64,000 bases of DNA from Tetragonia tetragonoides (lineage: Eukaryota > Streptophyta > Magnoliopsida > Caryophyllales > Aizoaceae), in NCBI GenBank assembly GCA_038025085.1, contig CM076144.1:2790001-2854000 (forward strand), given 5' to 3'. Below, one piece after another: positions 24,350 through 36,248 of this stretch; within the stretch, counting starts at the first letter, position 1, and every line of letters begins with the position of its first letter. The notes beneath the pieces are model-generated. The model worked only from the letters and a program-made list of their open reading frames with translations, ran no database searches and was not told the DNA's origin. The position numbers and the translations under genes were made by a program.

Positions 24350-27300
24350 TATGATTTTTGATGTTTGATCTTCTTAAATTTTTATTAATGAGTGTGAGCT
24401 TTTGCTGTTTCAAGGATTTCTTTGGCAGGTTTGGTGAGAATGGTGGCATATATAGGGTTTTGTTAGTGTTTCTTGAGCTTCAAATTCTTTGATTCTGTTG
24501 TATATATCAGGCTATGAATTAGTTTTGAACTTAGTGGATTGTGTAGCATGCTCAGACAGAGCATGGATTTTCTCTCTTTGACGACGTCTGTTGTTCAGAT
24601 TGTCGTGCAGTTGTGAGTAGAGAAGCAGATTCATCTTCTCCTGATTGTAATATGTTGTTGAATGTAATGTTTGCTATTTAAACTACTGGAGTATTACGTA
24701 TTATGAAAATTTTGAGCTAAATGACAGGAAGATGCATGTATGCCTACTTTGTTTCAAAAAAATGTTTACAGGATTCTGTAGATATGCATAGTTAGAGTGC
24801 CAGAAAGCTGAGTGTTTTCATTTTAGGTTAAGTAAAGGGGCATTCTGAATTCTGATCACTAACCCTTCCTGTATTATTTAAACCTGTTATCTTAGTAAAC
24901 AAGAATTTACAAAGTGTGAAACTGTTATTATGGCTGCTGAGTCCGAGTAACTTAAGGCTTATTTTGCCATTACTTTTGGTTCACCCGAACACACCTCCTT
25001 GTCAGTTGAAACAAGGAGGTCGGGGGATAAATGGAGAGGATCACAAGGCCATTTCTCCTTCCTATATGCAAAACTGCGGAACTGTAAGGTGTCTGAGGGG
25101 ATATATGTTAGCTATAGGTGTCCATAAGAAGGCCACTTTGAAGGCAATGAGGCTGGTGTTACAACAGCAAGAGCTCTTCTTTTTGGCATGAAGATAATAA
25201 TGTAGGATTACACATATTGTAGAGATTGTGTGAATTTCTAGACTTCAAAGTCATAAAATGTCGGAGAATTGGGTTTCGGAGCAATAGCTCCCCGTTATTT
25301 TTCAAATTGCTCGGACCACCTTACCATAAAAAAATATCATACTCCGTAGAATGTCAATTGATCATAATCATTGTGACAAACTAACAAGTACCTCATGGTA
25401 AAGTCAATACTAAATGGTGCATTTGGTCATACCAATTTGTTTTTGGAAATAAATGTTTTCATACTACTCCATAAAATTGGTCACATTTACAGGCTTTACA
25501 ACCCGAAAGCTGAATTGCACTACTAAATAGAGAATTGCAACGCAAGTTGTTGATAGCATAGAAAAGGAAAATGAAGGGAGAAAGCATTCCTTATTATTAT
25601 GAATGAGGTGGAAAAGTCTAACAAGTACCTATATAACACTTGTTGGGCAATTTACATTTGCTTTTAAAAAAGACGATATTCAAAGCAGGCATATGAATAG
25701 TGCCAGTTAAGTGTAAACATGATGAGATTGAGATTCACACATCATTCATATTCATGGCTACAGTTTGTTTGACCTCCCATTGGATCCGTTTCGATCAAAT
25801 GGGGCAAACAAGCCCAAAGGTGAATAAAGGAATTAAGCAGGCAAACAAACAAACATCTTTTTTACTTTTTCATGTTTGTCAACCTTTTCTTCTTCATTCT
25901 TCAATAATATTCATCTTTTATCTATCTATTCACTTTTTTGGGTTCCCCTAATCTTTTACCAGATCCTCCATTTGAACACTTTGTACATTACTATCTTTGG
26001 TTCGGTGCGAATAAGAATATTAATCCAAATTGCCCAAGTCAAACCACTAAAAACCTCACTTCCGTCTCCATCATGCAAAGTAACTACTTACCATAAATGT
26101 CTATTTTTACACAGCTGAAATAATCCAACTTTTTTCCTTTTGAACTATGTCGGGTTAAAAATTAAAATTAAATAGGACCATGTTTTACGGGTTAAAAAGG
26201 AGATGTTGGTTTGGGAAAAGAACGTTTTAACCGTAACTTTCCGTGAGACAAGTGTCACTATTTTAGGAAATAAGGACACAAAATTATATAAGATGGTCTT
26301 TTTATGACTTTTCGTGAGACGAAGGCCGCCACTATCTAGTATCTAATAATTAAAAGGTTACGATTCATTACAAGTGACCCCCTTTTACTATGAGTTGGTC
26401 TCACACAAGATTATTAAATCATATACTACAAGAATCTTATGATTAAGTTATACATATTCCGTGATCAAAAAAAAAAGTTATACATATTCCATAGTCATTT
26501 TCACTAATTATCACATTGAGATAGACCCGGCATGATTAATGATCAACTAAATCAGTTTACTGGCCCCTATGCCCCTAATACGCTATTATCGTATCATCCA
26601 TAAAATTCTCATGCGTATGATGCTAATTGTATTAGCCCTTTGCCTGTCTGGATACCAATTTGTATAAAGTTCCCAATATTCTCTCTACATGACAAAGGCA
26701 TGCACTAGGAAGCTTAAGAAATGTCTTTAATGGGACCCGATCAAAAATTTGAGAGTAATCGGGTCAGATTTACATTCCTTTGCTTGCTCTCGGGCAGGTG
26801 AAATGGTGGGCCTGTTGGGCTCACATTAGCCACCCAATAAGACTTATAAACGGAATTAGGCCTATGTAAACCAAAGCTTTCAATTGAAAATGGGCCTATT
26901 TGATTGACTAGCTCCCATAAGCCCAAAATTGAGTCCTACTTATACTACTCTTTCCACGTGGTGTGTCACGTGGGAAAGATAGGTGGATTCGTCAATCGTC
27001 GTCATGCACCACAAAACATACTCCATGGAGTCCATGGTGTCAAGATTTAAGAAGCTAAGAAATTTCTTGCAACATCCTAATATCTCAAGCCTTAGGCTAT
27101 GATTGATGATTAGGTCACCAAAAAATTGATTTGGTGGGTCCAAAGTAAATTTCTATGTTGAATCCTTTTGTCCTAGGTTGGAATTCCTTAAAATTTTATT
27201 TGTCACCATTTGAAGTTGGAAAGGCCAAGTCTAATTTTAGAATGACTTAGGTAAAGGAAAGTCTCGTATTGTATAAAGATGACTTAGGTCCAACTCCTAT

Positions 27301-29802
27301 CAATTTTGGTCGAGGCAAATTTGACTTGTTTAATTTATTGCCACTAATGTAAGTCCCCAAATTTATGACCTAGCTAAATTCATTTTATTTATAATCAAGT
27401 TTTCACATAGTTTGTATATTCAGTCCTATTTTATTTCGGAGAATGATATTATTTTGACCCATAGGATAGATAACCCTACAAGCACACTCTCATAATTTTT
27501 GTCCTTATTTTTTCAAAAAATAGTTATTAAGGCAGAATACAGATAAAGAAATCAGAATTTATTTGTGCGTGTATTCTCCGTTTGATGGGTCAACCAAACA
27601 TTTCTCATTCATTAAATGTATAATCATGTTTTCATCACAATAGTTGTTAGGATATTCAACTTCTCTTCTCCCTATGTCTTCAACCAAGGGGTAGCTACTA
27701 TCAAGGCATGCATATAACAAAAAAGGAATGATAGATGATGATCACAATATATGGATAATAGAAAATTAAAAATATTGAATTAAAGGAGAATTGATGGTAA
27801 AGAGGCCACTTGACTAGTGGCTACAAAAAACAGTGAAGACAGTCTTAAAAAGATTTGCAGATATATAGCAGATGAACTATCTATGAGCCCCAGCCAGAGC
27901 CAGCCCCCTGTCAATTAGTGTCCACCACCATATATGATGACCAAATTAAAGAACATACATCATATACTACATGTTACTGGTACCACATACTAGTATTAGA
28001 TACTCTCAACTCAAAAATCTGTTTGTTGCAGATCTATCTATCTATAACTCTATAAGCCCCTAAACCAACACATACAACAAAAGTCTTCGAACAATAACCG
28101 CCCTTAACAACTTATAAGAGATGGAAGAGTACGGATCAAATTTATGTCTTTAGGAGACTATGAAAGAGGGGACCATTTTTCATTTGGAACTCTTATGATG
28201 CTCAACTTTGTGTGTTGTCCCTTTTAAACATTGATTTTGCTTTGCAAAAACACTGGCTAGAGTTGCAACTTGTTACTTCTCCATCGCCCCATATCTTTGC
28301 TTGTCCCATTGCCAACCAATCTAAGCATCCAAGGTAACATTGCCACCTATATATCCTTAGAAAAAAAAAACAACAAAGATCATGTAAACCCTTAACGTTT
28401 CAGTTTTCGGCTATGTAAAACGTTGATGGCTTATGTGGCCGGTTTTCAACGTTGATGGTCTACGCAGCCGGATGATGAAACGTTAAGGGCCTACGTGACC
28501 TTTGTTGAAAAAAAATAGGCAATTTTTTTTAGTTCTTGTTTTTCTTTTCGATCTCTATGTTTCTTCTGTTTAATTTTATGTACGCGTAAAGGACGTAAGT
28601 AACTAATGAGTCAATGAAAATGATATTGAAACTCTGATTTTGCCACATAACAACTCTTCATTGGTTCGACTAACTTTATTTCTTCATGACTCGTGAGTCG
28701 GGCATAGAGTCAGATTGTTAATAGGGTGCCTAAAGGGAGCATAATCTCTATAATTCATAAAGACGCCCAAAGATAATTAGTATAGCATAGTTCACATGCA
28801 ACATAGAGGATTCAAAATTTACACCTAAAGTTCTCAGGACATGAGCCATAATTAAGTAACAGGCCCTAATACCCCACGGTTTATAATTGTTGATGAGAAA
28901 CAAAAATTAAAGCTGTGATAAAAAGTACTAGAAGTTTATAGAAAAATTTGCAGAAGGTACGAAAAGGGTGCATGAAAAAGGCTAGTAATTAGTATGGAAA
29001 GATAAATTTAAAAAATGTGGGCGTTACAAAAATGTAATCAATTAGTCGGTTTTAACAAGATAATTAAGACACCATCAACATATCATGTGAGATGCTTTGA
29101 CTAAATTCATCAAAGGAGTGGTTGAAAGCCTGTTGAGGCATAAACAGTAAAGAAAAAGAAAAAGGAAAAATTAAAGCTGAAGCAGCCTGAAAGTTCTTTC
29201 ACGTGCATGTAATGTGATGCGGTTGCTGTTAATTACTCTACTTACGAGTAACAGTAAACTGACTGAGCAAAGCTATAAATTACAGTAAAAATTAAACAAG
29301 ATTAATTACTTTAATGCAAATAAAATATAATCAAGTGAATAAAGATAACGTATACAATAATAACTTGGGGGTGGGTCGAAACGCTCAATACAATGATTTA
29401 GTGATGATTTTGTTTGTAGATTGTAGAGAAGATCAATAGTGTCCAAACATGCCGTTACATTTTCTGGAATTATAATCACAGAACACAGTCTCTGTAACGC
29501 AAAACCATGACTATATATTATTATACATTATGTTTTTATGTAATCAATAATCATTATTATAGAGTATTTAATTTTTTATTTTGCTGCAAAAAGTGGAGTA
29601 ATGATGATTTCATCCGCTCTTTCAATTGAGATTTTGAAAGAGTGCTTTTGTTTAGATAAAAAGATGGTAACAGTTTCTGTTCTCTGATATACAAACAGTT
29701 ACATACCACTTGTTGTGCCCCCCTTTTGGTGGGTCTATCTCTGTTATGGCTATCCCTATCTTCTCATTATGATTCTATTCTTTTTTAGATACAACTATTA
29801 TA
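24350..29802. other. PDV1 3' region and long intergenic stretch
   Basis: The first few hundred bases are probably the PDV1 3' untranslated region. The rest is AT-rich with no supported gene. A short duplication of AGTTATACATATTCC occurs near 26440-26490, and the repeat at 28389-28489 is listed separately. Confidence 0.5.
28389..28489. repeat. Short GTTGATGG-word repeat bounded by inverted repeats
   Basis: The block is bounded by CCCTTAACGTTTCA (28389-28402) and its exact reverse complement (28476-28489). Between them are about three to four related units of roughly 30 bp built on AAACGTTGATGG..TATGTGGCCGG. It may be a small fold-back element or a decayed tandem repeat. No coding frame. Confidence 0.6.
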
Positions 29803-29815
29803 CTAGTTCTAAGTA

Positions 29816-30097
29816 GAGTTGGCAAAAACCGACCCCCGACCCGTCACACACCCGACCGAAACCCGATCCCAAAAGATTCAAACCCGAAATGACAATGACC
29901 CGATCCATTGTGATCCGAGATCGAAATGACCCGACCCAAAATCCGATCCGAACTCAAAAGTTGTAAGACAATATTTGTCAAACCCATTGGGTAATCCGAA
30001 ATCGAACTCGTATTTGACCCAATGTATTCGATCCATATTCAACCCAACCCATATTTAACCTGACCCGAACTCGACCTGATCGACCCATTTACCAGGT
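29816..30097. mobile_element. ACCCGA-rich element flanked by 13-bp direct repeats
   Basis: A 282-bp block dominated by the words GACCCGA and CCCGATCC, much richer in C than its surroundings. It is flanked by the identical 13-bp sequence CTAGTTCTAAGTA on both sides (29803-29815 and 30098-30110), which marks it as an insertion. The composition resembles the outer element at 42788-44379. The superfamily is unclear: a 13-bp duplication fits target-primed retroposition better than the usual DNA transposons, but no poly-A tail is present. Confidence 0.75.
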
Positions 30098-30507
30098 CTA
30101 GTTCTAAGTATTTAAATAGACGAAAATGGTGAAAGTTGTTGGAGGGTCTAGAGTTTGGCTCAATTGATATCCTACTAATCCTAGTACACGTACTAGCTAG
30201 CTAGTTTTTGTTTTTCTGGTTCATAACGGGGGTATTTACCGCCGCCGTACGTTGATCATAGTGATTATTTTTTTGTTATTGATTTATAGGCAACTTAAAG
30301 AGTGGCACATGTTAAGGAAATCAAAGTTGCATCATATCCAAGACAAAATTCAAACTCTTGACTTTAGTTAAGGCTGTATGAGTCGTTATTATGCAACCAT
30401 ACTTCCTTGTACCCCGTTGACGAGCAAAAGCAGTGTTTCTATTTAGCTGCCTTTGATGACCTTTGTGTTTCGTATTAATTTAAAGGAATATATTGCATGC
30501 CAATGAA

Positions 30508-33500
30508 CAGGCCTGGCTATGAACAGGTTCATGTGGGGCGACTGAACAGGGCCCCAAAATTTAGGGGCCCCCAAAAAAAAGCCCACCCACGGTTTAAAAA
30601 AAAAAAAAAAATTGTACTAAATACTAGTGTTTCTACAGAAGACACGGGAGAAGGGCCAGAAAGCAAAAAAGCAGATTGAAAGAGGAAAGTAGCCAAATTG
30701 ACGCCTCACCTTCTTCCCCAATCTTCTTCTTCAATTTTCCACACCTCTGTCAATTACAAAATTACAACGGCAAATCAATTCAATATCTCATTCAATGGCA
30801 ATAATTGATCTCCTTCTTCTCTTCTTCTCTCTCCCGTATATATTTTGTGGGTTATTAAATCATATCCAATTACTCTTCTCTTTTCTTCATCTATTCTCAT
30901 CTCATCTTCTTCCTCTGAAATTGGGTTTGAACTACAAATTGCTTGATACTGTTTATGAATTTGGGTAGTGGGTTGTACCCAAAAATTCGTTTCTTCTTAA
31001 TTCATTTGCAACCAATTGTGAGGTAAACTACTCGAACCCTAATCTCTCTCTTTCCCCTAAATTAAACAATCTGATGTTGGTTTCGTGTAAATTATTCATT
31101 GTCTTTGGTAATTTTAAGTATATATGATTGTTTTATTGAGATTTTGAGAATGAATGGCGTTAGGAATTTGATTATTTGGTCAACAATTTTCTGCCTTTTT
31201 TTTCCTCCAGTGTTCTAGCCCTTCTAGGATACAAAGGTATAGTAGATGTGAACTAATTAGGTGTTAATAACTTAAATACATCATAGCGTGGTTGTTTTAT
31301 AATCAGAGGCGGGGCTAGAAGGTGATTATCATGCTTGCTTCTCCGCAGGAAGTTACCTCTAGTTTTTCAAGCTGAAGTCTTTACCCACCTTTCTTTTAGA
31401 ATGCAGTAATTAGTTCTTTTGAAATTGCTGCTTATATTCCACCAAATGATTTTTGTGCTGTGTTCCTCAGCATTTTTTCTATAGTATTCCAGAACAACTT
31501 TTGGGTTACTGGTAGCCACAAATATATTCTAGTTGACTTTGCAATGAGACAATTATCTATTTTCAGTTTTTCACCTAAGCATGTGATGTATAACTAGAGC
31601 GAGATGATACCTTTTTTTTTTATTTTTGATAACTTTCAAGAATTTGTTCAATATTGTACTTCTCTTTATTTCTTTTTCTGATGAGATGATACCTTTTATT
31701 GAAGGTTTTTGACTGAAAGGAAAAAAATGGATCAGATGGTGTTTAATTCGTAAACATCAGCCGTCAACTCCCAGGTTTTTTCGCTCCTTGATTTTTCTCT
31801 ATATTGCCTAATTTTTGTGGTTATGTCTTCTAAGTTTAGAAAGTATAATTCTGAATGTGAAAAGCGTAAAAAAAAGAAAAAAATTATAGAGTTAACTAGG
31901 GCTCAAATAGGAGCTATTGATAAGTTCTTTATCAAAGAGTCAGAAGTTCCAAATGAAAACCAAAATGGTGATGTGCCTGCAGATGTGAACAATGTTGATG
32001 TTGGTGTGAATTTGCATATAAATGAGAATGATGTTGGTGTTGCTGATGATATTAATGTGCCTATAAATGAGGAAAATGCTCCTAATAATGGTGATGTGCC
32101 TATTGAGATTGAGATTGAGAATGATAATATTAATGATGTAGATAATGTAAATAAAGATGCTGAGGTTAATGATAATGTTGAACCTATGGTGGATATATTT
32201 GATCCAAGGCTTTGGGATGCCCTTGATTCGAAAATGATCGATCTTTTAGTGGCAAATGGGGGCCCTAAAAGAGATATGTCTATTGAAAAAGGTCCTAGGG
32301 ATAAATATTTTAGACGATTTTCTTCCACATTCTATACTAGGATTTTATCAAATGGAGAGAAGTCGGATAGAGATTGGCTTGTCTATTCAAAGGAGCTTGA
32401 TAAAGTGTTTTGCTTTTGCTGTAAAATTTTCAAAAAAGACCTTGCAAAAGGTCAATTAATTAATGAAGGATTTGGGGACTGGTCACATATTAGCAATAGG
32501 CTAAGAGAGCATGAATCCAGCATAGCGCATGTTAAGAATATGATCACTTGGTATGATTTGCGTTTAAGGCTTCAAAAGAATCGAACTATTGATAAAGTAG
32601 CTCAAATGCAACTTCGGAAAGAAAAAGAGCATTGGAAAAATGTGTTGGTAAGAATTATTTCATTTGTTAAATATTTGGCGAAACGTAATCTTGCTTTCCG
32701 TGGTATTAATGAAAAGTTGTTTCAAGACAACAATGGGAATTTTTTGGGCTTAATTGAAATGTCAGCAGAGTTTGACCTAGTTATTCGAGAGCATGTTCAA
32801 CGCATTAGAAATGATGATATTCATGTTCATTATATTGGTCATAACATTCAAAATGAGTTAATACTTTTGCTTGCTTCTACAATTAAATCTGAAATCATCA
32901 AAAAAATAAAGCATGAGAAGTATTTCTCGGTGATACTTGATTGTACTCCCGATGCTAGTCACCAAGAACAAATGTCTTTGATATTAAGATATGTGGATGT
33001 TTCTTCAACTTGTGTTACGATTGAGGAATCTTTTTTAGGATTTTTGAATGTGAATGATACAACTGGGCAGGGACTTTTTGATGTTTTACAAAATGAACTG
33101 AAGTTGCTTGATCTAGATATAGATAATGTGCGAGGACAAAGCTATGACAATGGGTCAAATATGAAAGGAAAACATCAAGGAGTCCAAAAGAAACTCTTAG
33201 ATATAAATCCTAGAGCTTTTTATACTCCTTGTGGTGCTCATAGTCTTAACTTGATGTTATGTGATATAGCTAATGTTTTCGGTAAGGCTAGGGACTTTTT
33301 TGGAGTCATACAACGCATCTACACTATATTTGCAAATTCTACTAAGAGATGGCAAGTTTTGAAAGATAATGTAACGGGGCTGACTCTTAAGCCATTGTCA
33401 TCCACTCGTTGGGAAAGTCGTGTTCAGAGTGTGAAAGCTATAAGATTTCAGATTTTAGAAATAAGAGAAGCTTTACTTCAAATAGCAGAAACTGATAATG

Positions 33501-34684
33501 ATTTTAAAATCAGAAGTGAAGCTCAATCTTTAGCAAAAAATGAGCTAGGTGACTTTGAGTTTTTGGTGTCATTAATAATTTGGTTTGAGATATTATATGC
33601 AGTGAATTTAATAAGCAAGCATTTACAATCCAAAGATATGCTCATTGATGTTGCTCTCGAAAAAGTAAGAGGGTTGATTTTGTATTTTGAAGAATATAGA
33701 CAAACTGGTTTTGATAATGCTATTAGTGCTGCCGAACAGCTTGCCTCTCAATTGGATATCAATCCAGTATTTCCTCAAAGGCGTCAAATTCGAAGGAAAA
33801 AACATTTTGATGAGAATTCAAATGATGACTCATTAGCTGAAAAATCTGCAAAGGAATTGTTTAGGATTAGTTATTTTGTATGCATTGTTGATCAAGCAAT
33901 TGTTTCACTTAATAGGAGGTTTGAGCAATATCAACAATACGAAGATGTTTTTGGTTTCTTGTTTACTTCTGACAAGTTGCAATCATTGGATCATATGAGT
34001 CTAAAATCTTGTTGTAGTTGTTTAGAATTTGCACTTAAAAATCATGAACATTCTGATATCGATGCAAACGAATTGTATTTGGAGCTACAGTTGCTTCGGG
34101 AATGCTTGCCTGAGGAAAAGATGAGAGCATTTGATATTTTAAAACTCTTGAAACGTTTAGATTTTTTTCCTAATGCAATTGTTGCCTATAGAATATTGTT
34201 GACGGTTCCCGTGACTGTTGCATCCGCAGAAAGAAGTTTTTCCAAGTTGAAGTTGTTGAAGTCTTATTTGCGCTCTACAATGACTCAAGATAGACTTAAT
34301 GGACTAGCAACGATAGCAATTGAGAATGATATTTTGGAAAGTGTTGATTGTGAAGATTTAGTCAACGATTTTGCTTCAAGGAATGCTAGAAGGATGTCGC
34401 TATTCAAATGAAGCCAGTTGTTTTTTAATTTAATTTTGTGGTGCAATAGTACCGACCATGTTATTAGATTATGCAAAGTATTCTCAGCTACATTTACAGG
34501 TCTTTGTGGATGAATGTCACATTCTTTTTGAACTATATTAATGATTTTTGACAGAAACTTTTTGTACTTCATTTAGGCAAATGAATGTTAATTAAAGTTT
34601 ATCACCGCAATTTTTTTTTTTGCTTTTTAGGGGCCTCGAGTCACACTTTTGCACAGGGCCCCTAAAACGTCGAAGACGGCCCTG
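30508..34684 (+). mobile_element. Complete hAT transposon (Tip100-like)
   Basis: A 4,177-bp element with termini beginning CAGGCCTGGCT on the left and CAGGGCCGTCT on the right strand, with subterminal GGGGCCC(C) words in both ends. A perfect 8-bp target duplication CCAATGAA flanks it (30500-30507 and 34685-34692). The interior encodes one uninterrupted 862-aa transposase preceded by a promoter-like TATATATTTT near 30840 and a possible leader intron (about 31023-31774). Intact ends, duplication and coding frame together suggest a recent and possibly still autonomous copy. Confidence 0.95.
31823..34411 (+). CDS. hAT transposase (TTF zinc finger, DUF4371, hAT-C)
   Basis: An 862-aa uninterrupted frame starting at the ATG of MSSKFRKYN and ending in TGA. 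Order of parts: a basic, Lys-rich N-terminus (nuclear localisation), an acidic Asn/Asp-rich spacer to about residue 120, a TTF-type zinc finger at about 180-235 (DWLVYS..CFCCKIF..RLREHE..H), a DUF4371/RNase H-like catalytic region with acidic residues near ILDCTPDASH (about 371) and SYDNGSNMKG (about 441), and a C-terminal hAT dimerisation domain with ASAERSFSKLKLLKSYLRS near residue 800. Plant annotations often call such proteins zinc finger MYM-type 1-like. It is transposon-borne, cutting and joining its own termini, not a host gene. Confidence 0.93.
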   Translation: MSSKFRKYNSECEKRKKKKKIIELTRAQIGAIDKFFIKESEVPNENQNGDVPADVNNVDVGVNLHINENDVGVADDINVPINEENAPNNGDVPIEIEIENDNINDVDNVNKDAEVNDNVEPMVDIFDPRLWDALDSKMIDLLVANGGPKRDMSIEKGPRDKYFRRFSSTFYTRILSNGEKSDRDWLVYSKELDKVFCFCCKIFKKDLAKGQLINEGFGDWSHISNRLREHESSIAHVKNMITWYDLRLRLQKNRTIDKVAQMQLRKEKEHWKNVLVRIISFVKYLAKRNLAFRGINEKLFQDNNGNFLGLIEMSAEFDLVIREHVQRIRNDDIHVHYIGHNIQNELILLLASTIKSEIIKKIKHEKYFSVILDCTPDASHQEQMSLILRYVDVSSTCVTIEESFLGFLNVNDTTGQGLFDVLQNELKLLDLDIDNVRGQSYDNGSNMKGKHQGVQKKLLDINPRAFYTPCGAHSLNLMLCDIANVFGKARDFFGVIQRIYTIFANSTKRWQVLKDNVTGLTLKPLSSTRWESRVQSVKAIRFQILEIREALLQIAETDNDFKIRSEAQSLAKNELGDFEFLVSLIIWFEILYAVNLISKHLQSKDMLIDVALEKVRGLILYFEEYRQTGFDNAISAAEQLASQLDINPVFPQRRQIRRKKHFDENSNDDSLAEKSAKELFRISYFVCIVDQAIVSLNRRFEQYQQYEDVFGFLFTSDKLQSLDHMSLKSCCSCLEFALKNHEHSDIDANELYLELQLLRECLPEEKMRAFDILKLLKRLDFFPNAIVAYRILLTVPVTVASAERSFSKLKLLKSYLRSTMTQDRLNGLATIAIENDILESVDCEDLVNDFASRNARRMSLFK

Positions 34685-34692
34685 CCAATGAA

Positions 34693-36164
34693 ACTTAAGC
34701 TTCCGTGTTCTATATGTTACTTGTCAAGTCATATGTTGATTGACTAGTGTGACTAATCACCTCCCGTGCATTCAGATGTATTAGCTAACTGATCCCTGTT
34801 GTTAGTTCAGCTGTTAAGCATAACAAACAACAATCAAAGTTAATCAAGTGCTTTTTGGGCCATGATAATCATTAATCATATCACATCCACAGATCACAAA
34901 CTAGCTAAAAGAGTCTAAATTGGTGAAAGCTAACATATATATAGAAAAAGAAAATTCATTGCTCGCTCATAAAGCTAACATAATAAGTAAAGCACTAGCT
35001 GTCGAAAAATAAACCGTAAGCCAATTAAAGCACCCAAAACCACATTTTACATGAGATTAATAATGTTTGACCTGACTGTAACTTACATATTAGTATGTTC
35101 ATTAAGTCAATTCCCGGATTCATGGGGCCATATTAATTAGTATTAATAAATTAATTAACATATATTAAATTTGATTGCTACTTTCTTTTTGTGATAGCAA
35201 ATTGAACTTTATAGCAAACCTGCTCTGCATCCACTAATAAGGTATATATGGAGCTAAGGACCCAGCAAACACGAACACAGGTCCCTCTTTGCTAGCAATA
35301 CAATCAAGAGCCTTTTCCTTTCTTTTTCATGTCTAATCACTTGGAAATTTCTCATTTTATTATACTATAATATGCGATCACACTTCACATACAGCATGTG
35401 ACCATGAAAATGAGGTGGTTAGTCGGCATAAATTTGGCTTTTTGGAGACAATTACGTTATGTATTAGTTGAGCAAATGGTGAAAGAGGTTGATAGTAAAC
35501 TTTTTGGTTAGAGGTTCGAGTTTCGTAGCCCCGTAATTTCATAATTGAGGGTAATATGTGTTGTTTTGAGCAGTTCGGGTCATTCCCTTCTCATGTAATG
35601 ATTAATGAGCCTAAAAGTCTGACTTCATGTTTTATCAAGAAAGAAGATAAAAATTGAGTTAGTATAAATGAGAATCTGTGATATAACATGCATGATTAAT
35701 TTTGAAAATTTTAGTAATTAGTATATTCTTTGATTTAGTAATTAAATAAGCGTGTGGATAGAGCGTGGGCATAAGGAATAAGGAAGTCCCCTGACCCGTT
35801 GAATTGGCAATGCCTATAATGATTAATGAGAAGGAGAAGCAAAATCTAAGTTGTATTTTAGTATTTGGGACATAATTATTAGCGATAGACAACCCATCTC
35901 ATGCCATGCCCATGCACACCTATCATCTTTGAGTGAAATATAAGCAAACCTCAAATTAAAGCCCACAGGTGTAATATAATGTCCTATGTTCTATTTCTAA
36001 ACCCAACACTTATTCTCAATGTCAGAAAATACATCTAAGCTAATTAAGGTCCCTCTATTGATCATTCCTTCTGAAATTATTCATCAGATTTGGTCCCAAT
36101 TGCTCATTCTCCTTGTTGCTTTTTTCTCTTTCCTTTTCACGAGGGATTCTTTCTATTTAGTTAA
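34693..36164. other. Intergenic, no gene seen
   Basis: AT-rich DNA after the hAT element with only short chance frames. Confidence 0.45.
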
Positions 36165-36248
36165 CACTACAACATAACGGATCAAACAAGGCAATTGAAG
36201 TCCTTGATCCACCTCAAGTCGCTTCCTTTGATCCGTTTTGTTGTAGTG
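36165..36248. mobile_element. 84-bp CACTA-like fold-back element
   Basis: Begins CACTACAACATAACGGATCA and ends with its near reverse complement TTTGATCCGTTTTGTTGTAG followed by TG, so almost the whole element can fold. CACTACAA is the usual terminus of plant CACTA (En/Spm) elements. The three bases on each side (TAA and TTA) are not identical, so the target duplication is not confirmed. Confidence 0.65.

Noticed and set aside
24916..25191. 91-aa frame downstream of PDV1
   Set aside because: No recognisable family and composition consistent with chance; it lies near the probable 3' end of PDV1.
31903..32328. 141-aa minus-strand frame
   Set aside because: Antisense to the hAT transposase; its Ser/Thr-rich repetitive content reflects the Asn/Asp-rich sense strand.
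35500..35540. GGTTCGAGTTTCG, a possible tRNA B box
   Set aside because: No matching A box, acceptor stem or anticodon arm upstream at the right distance.
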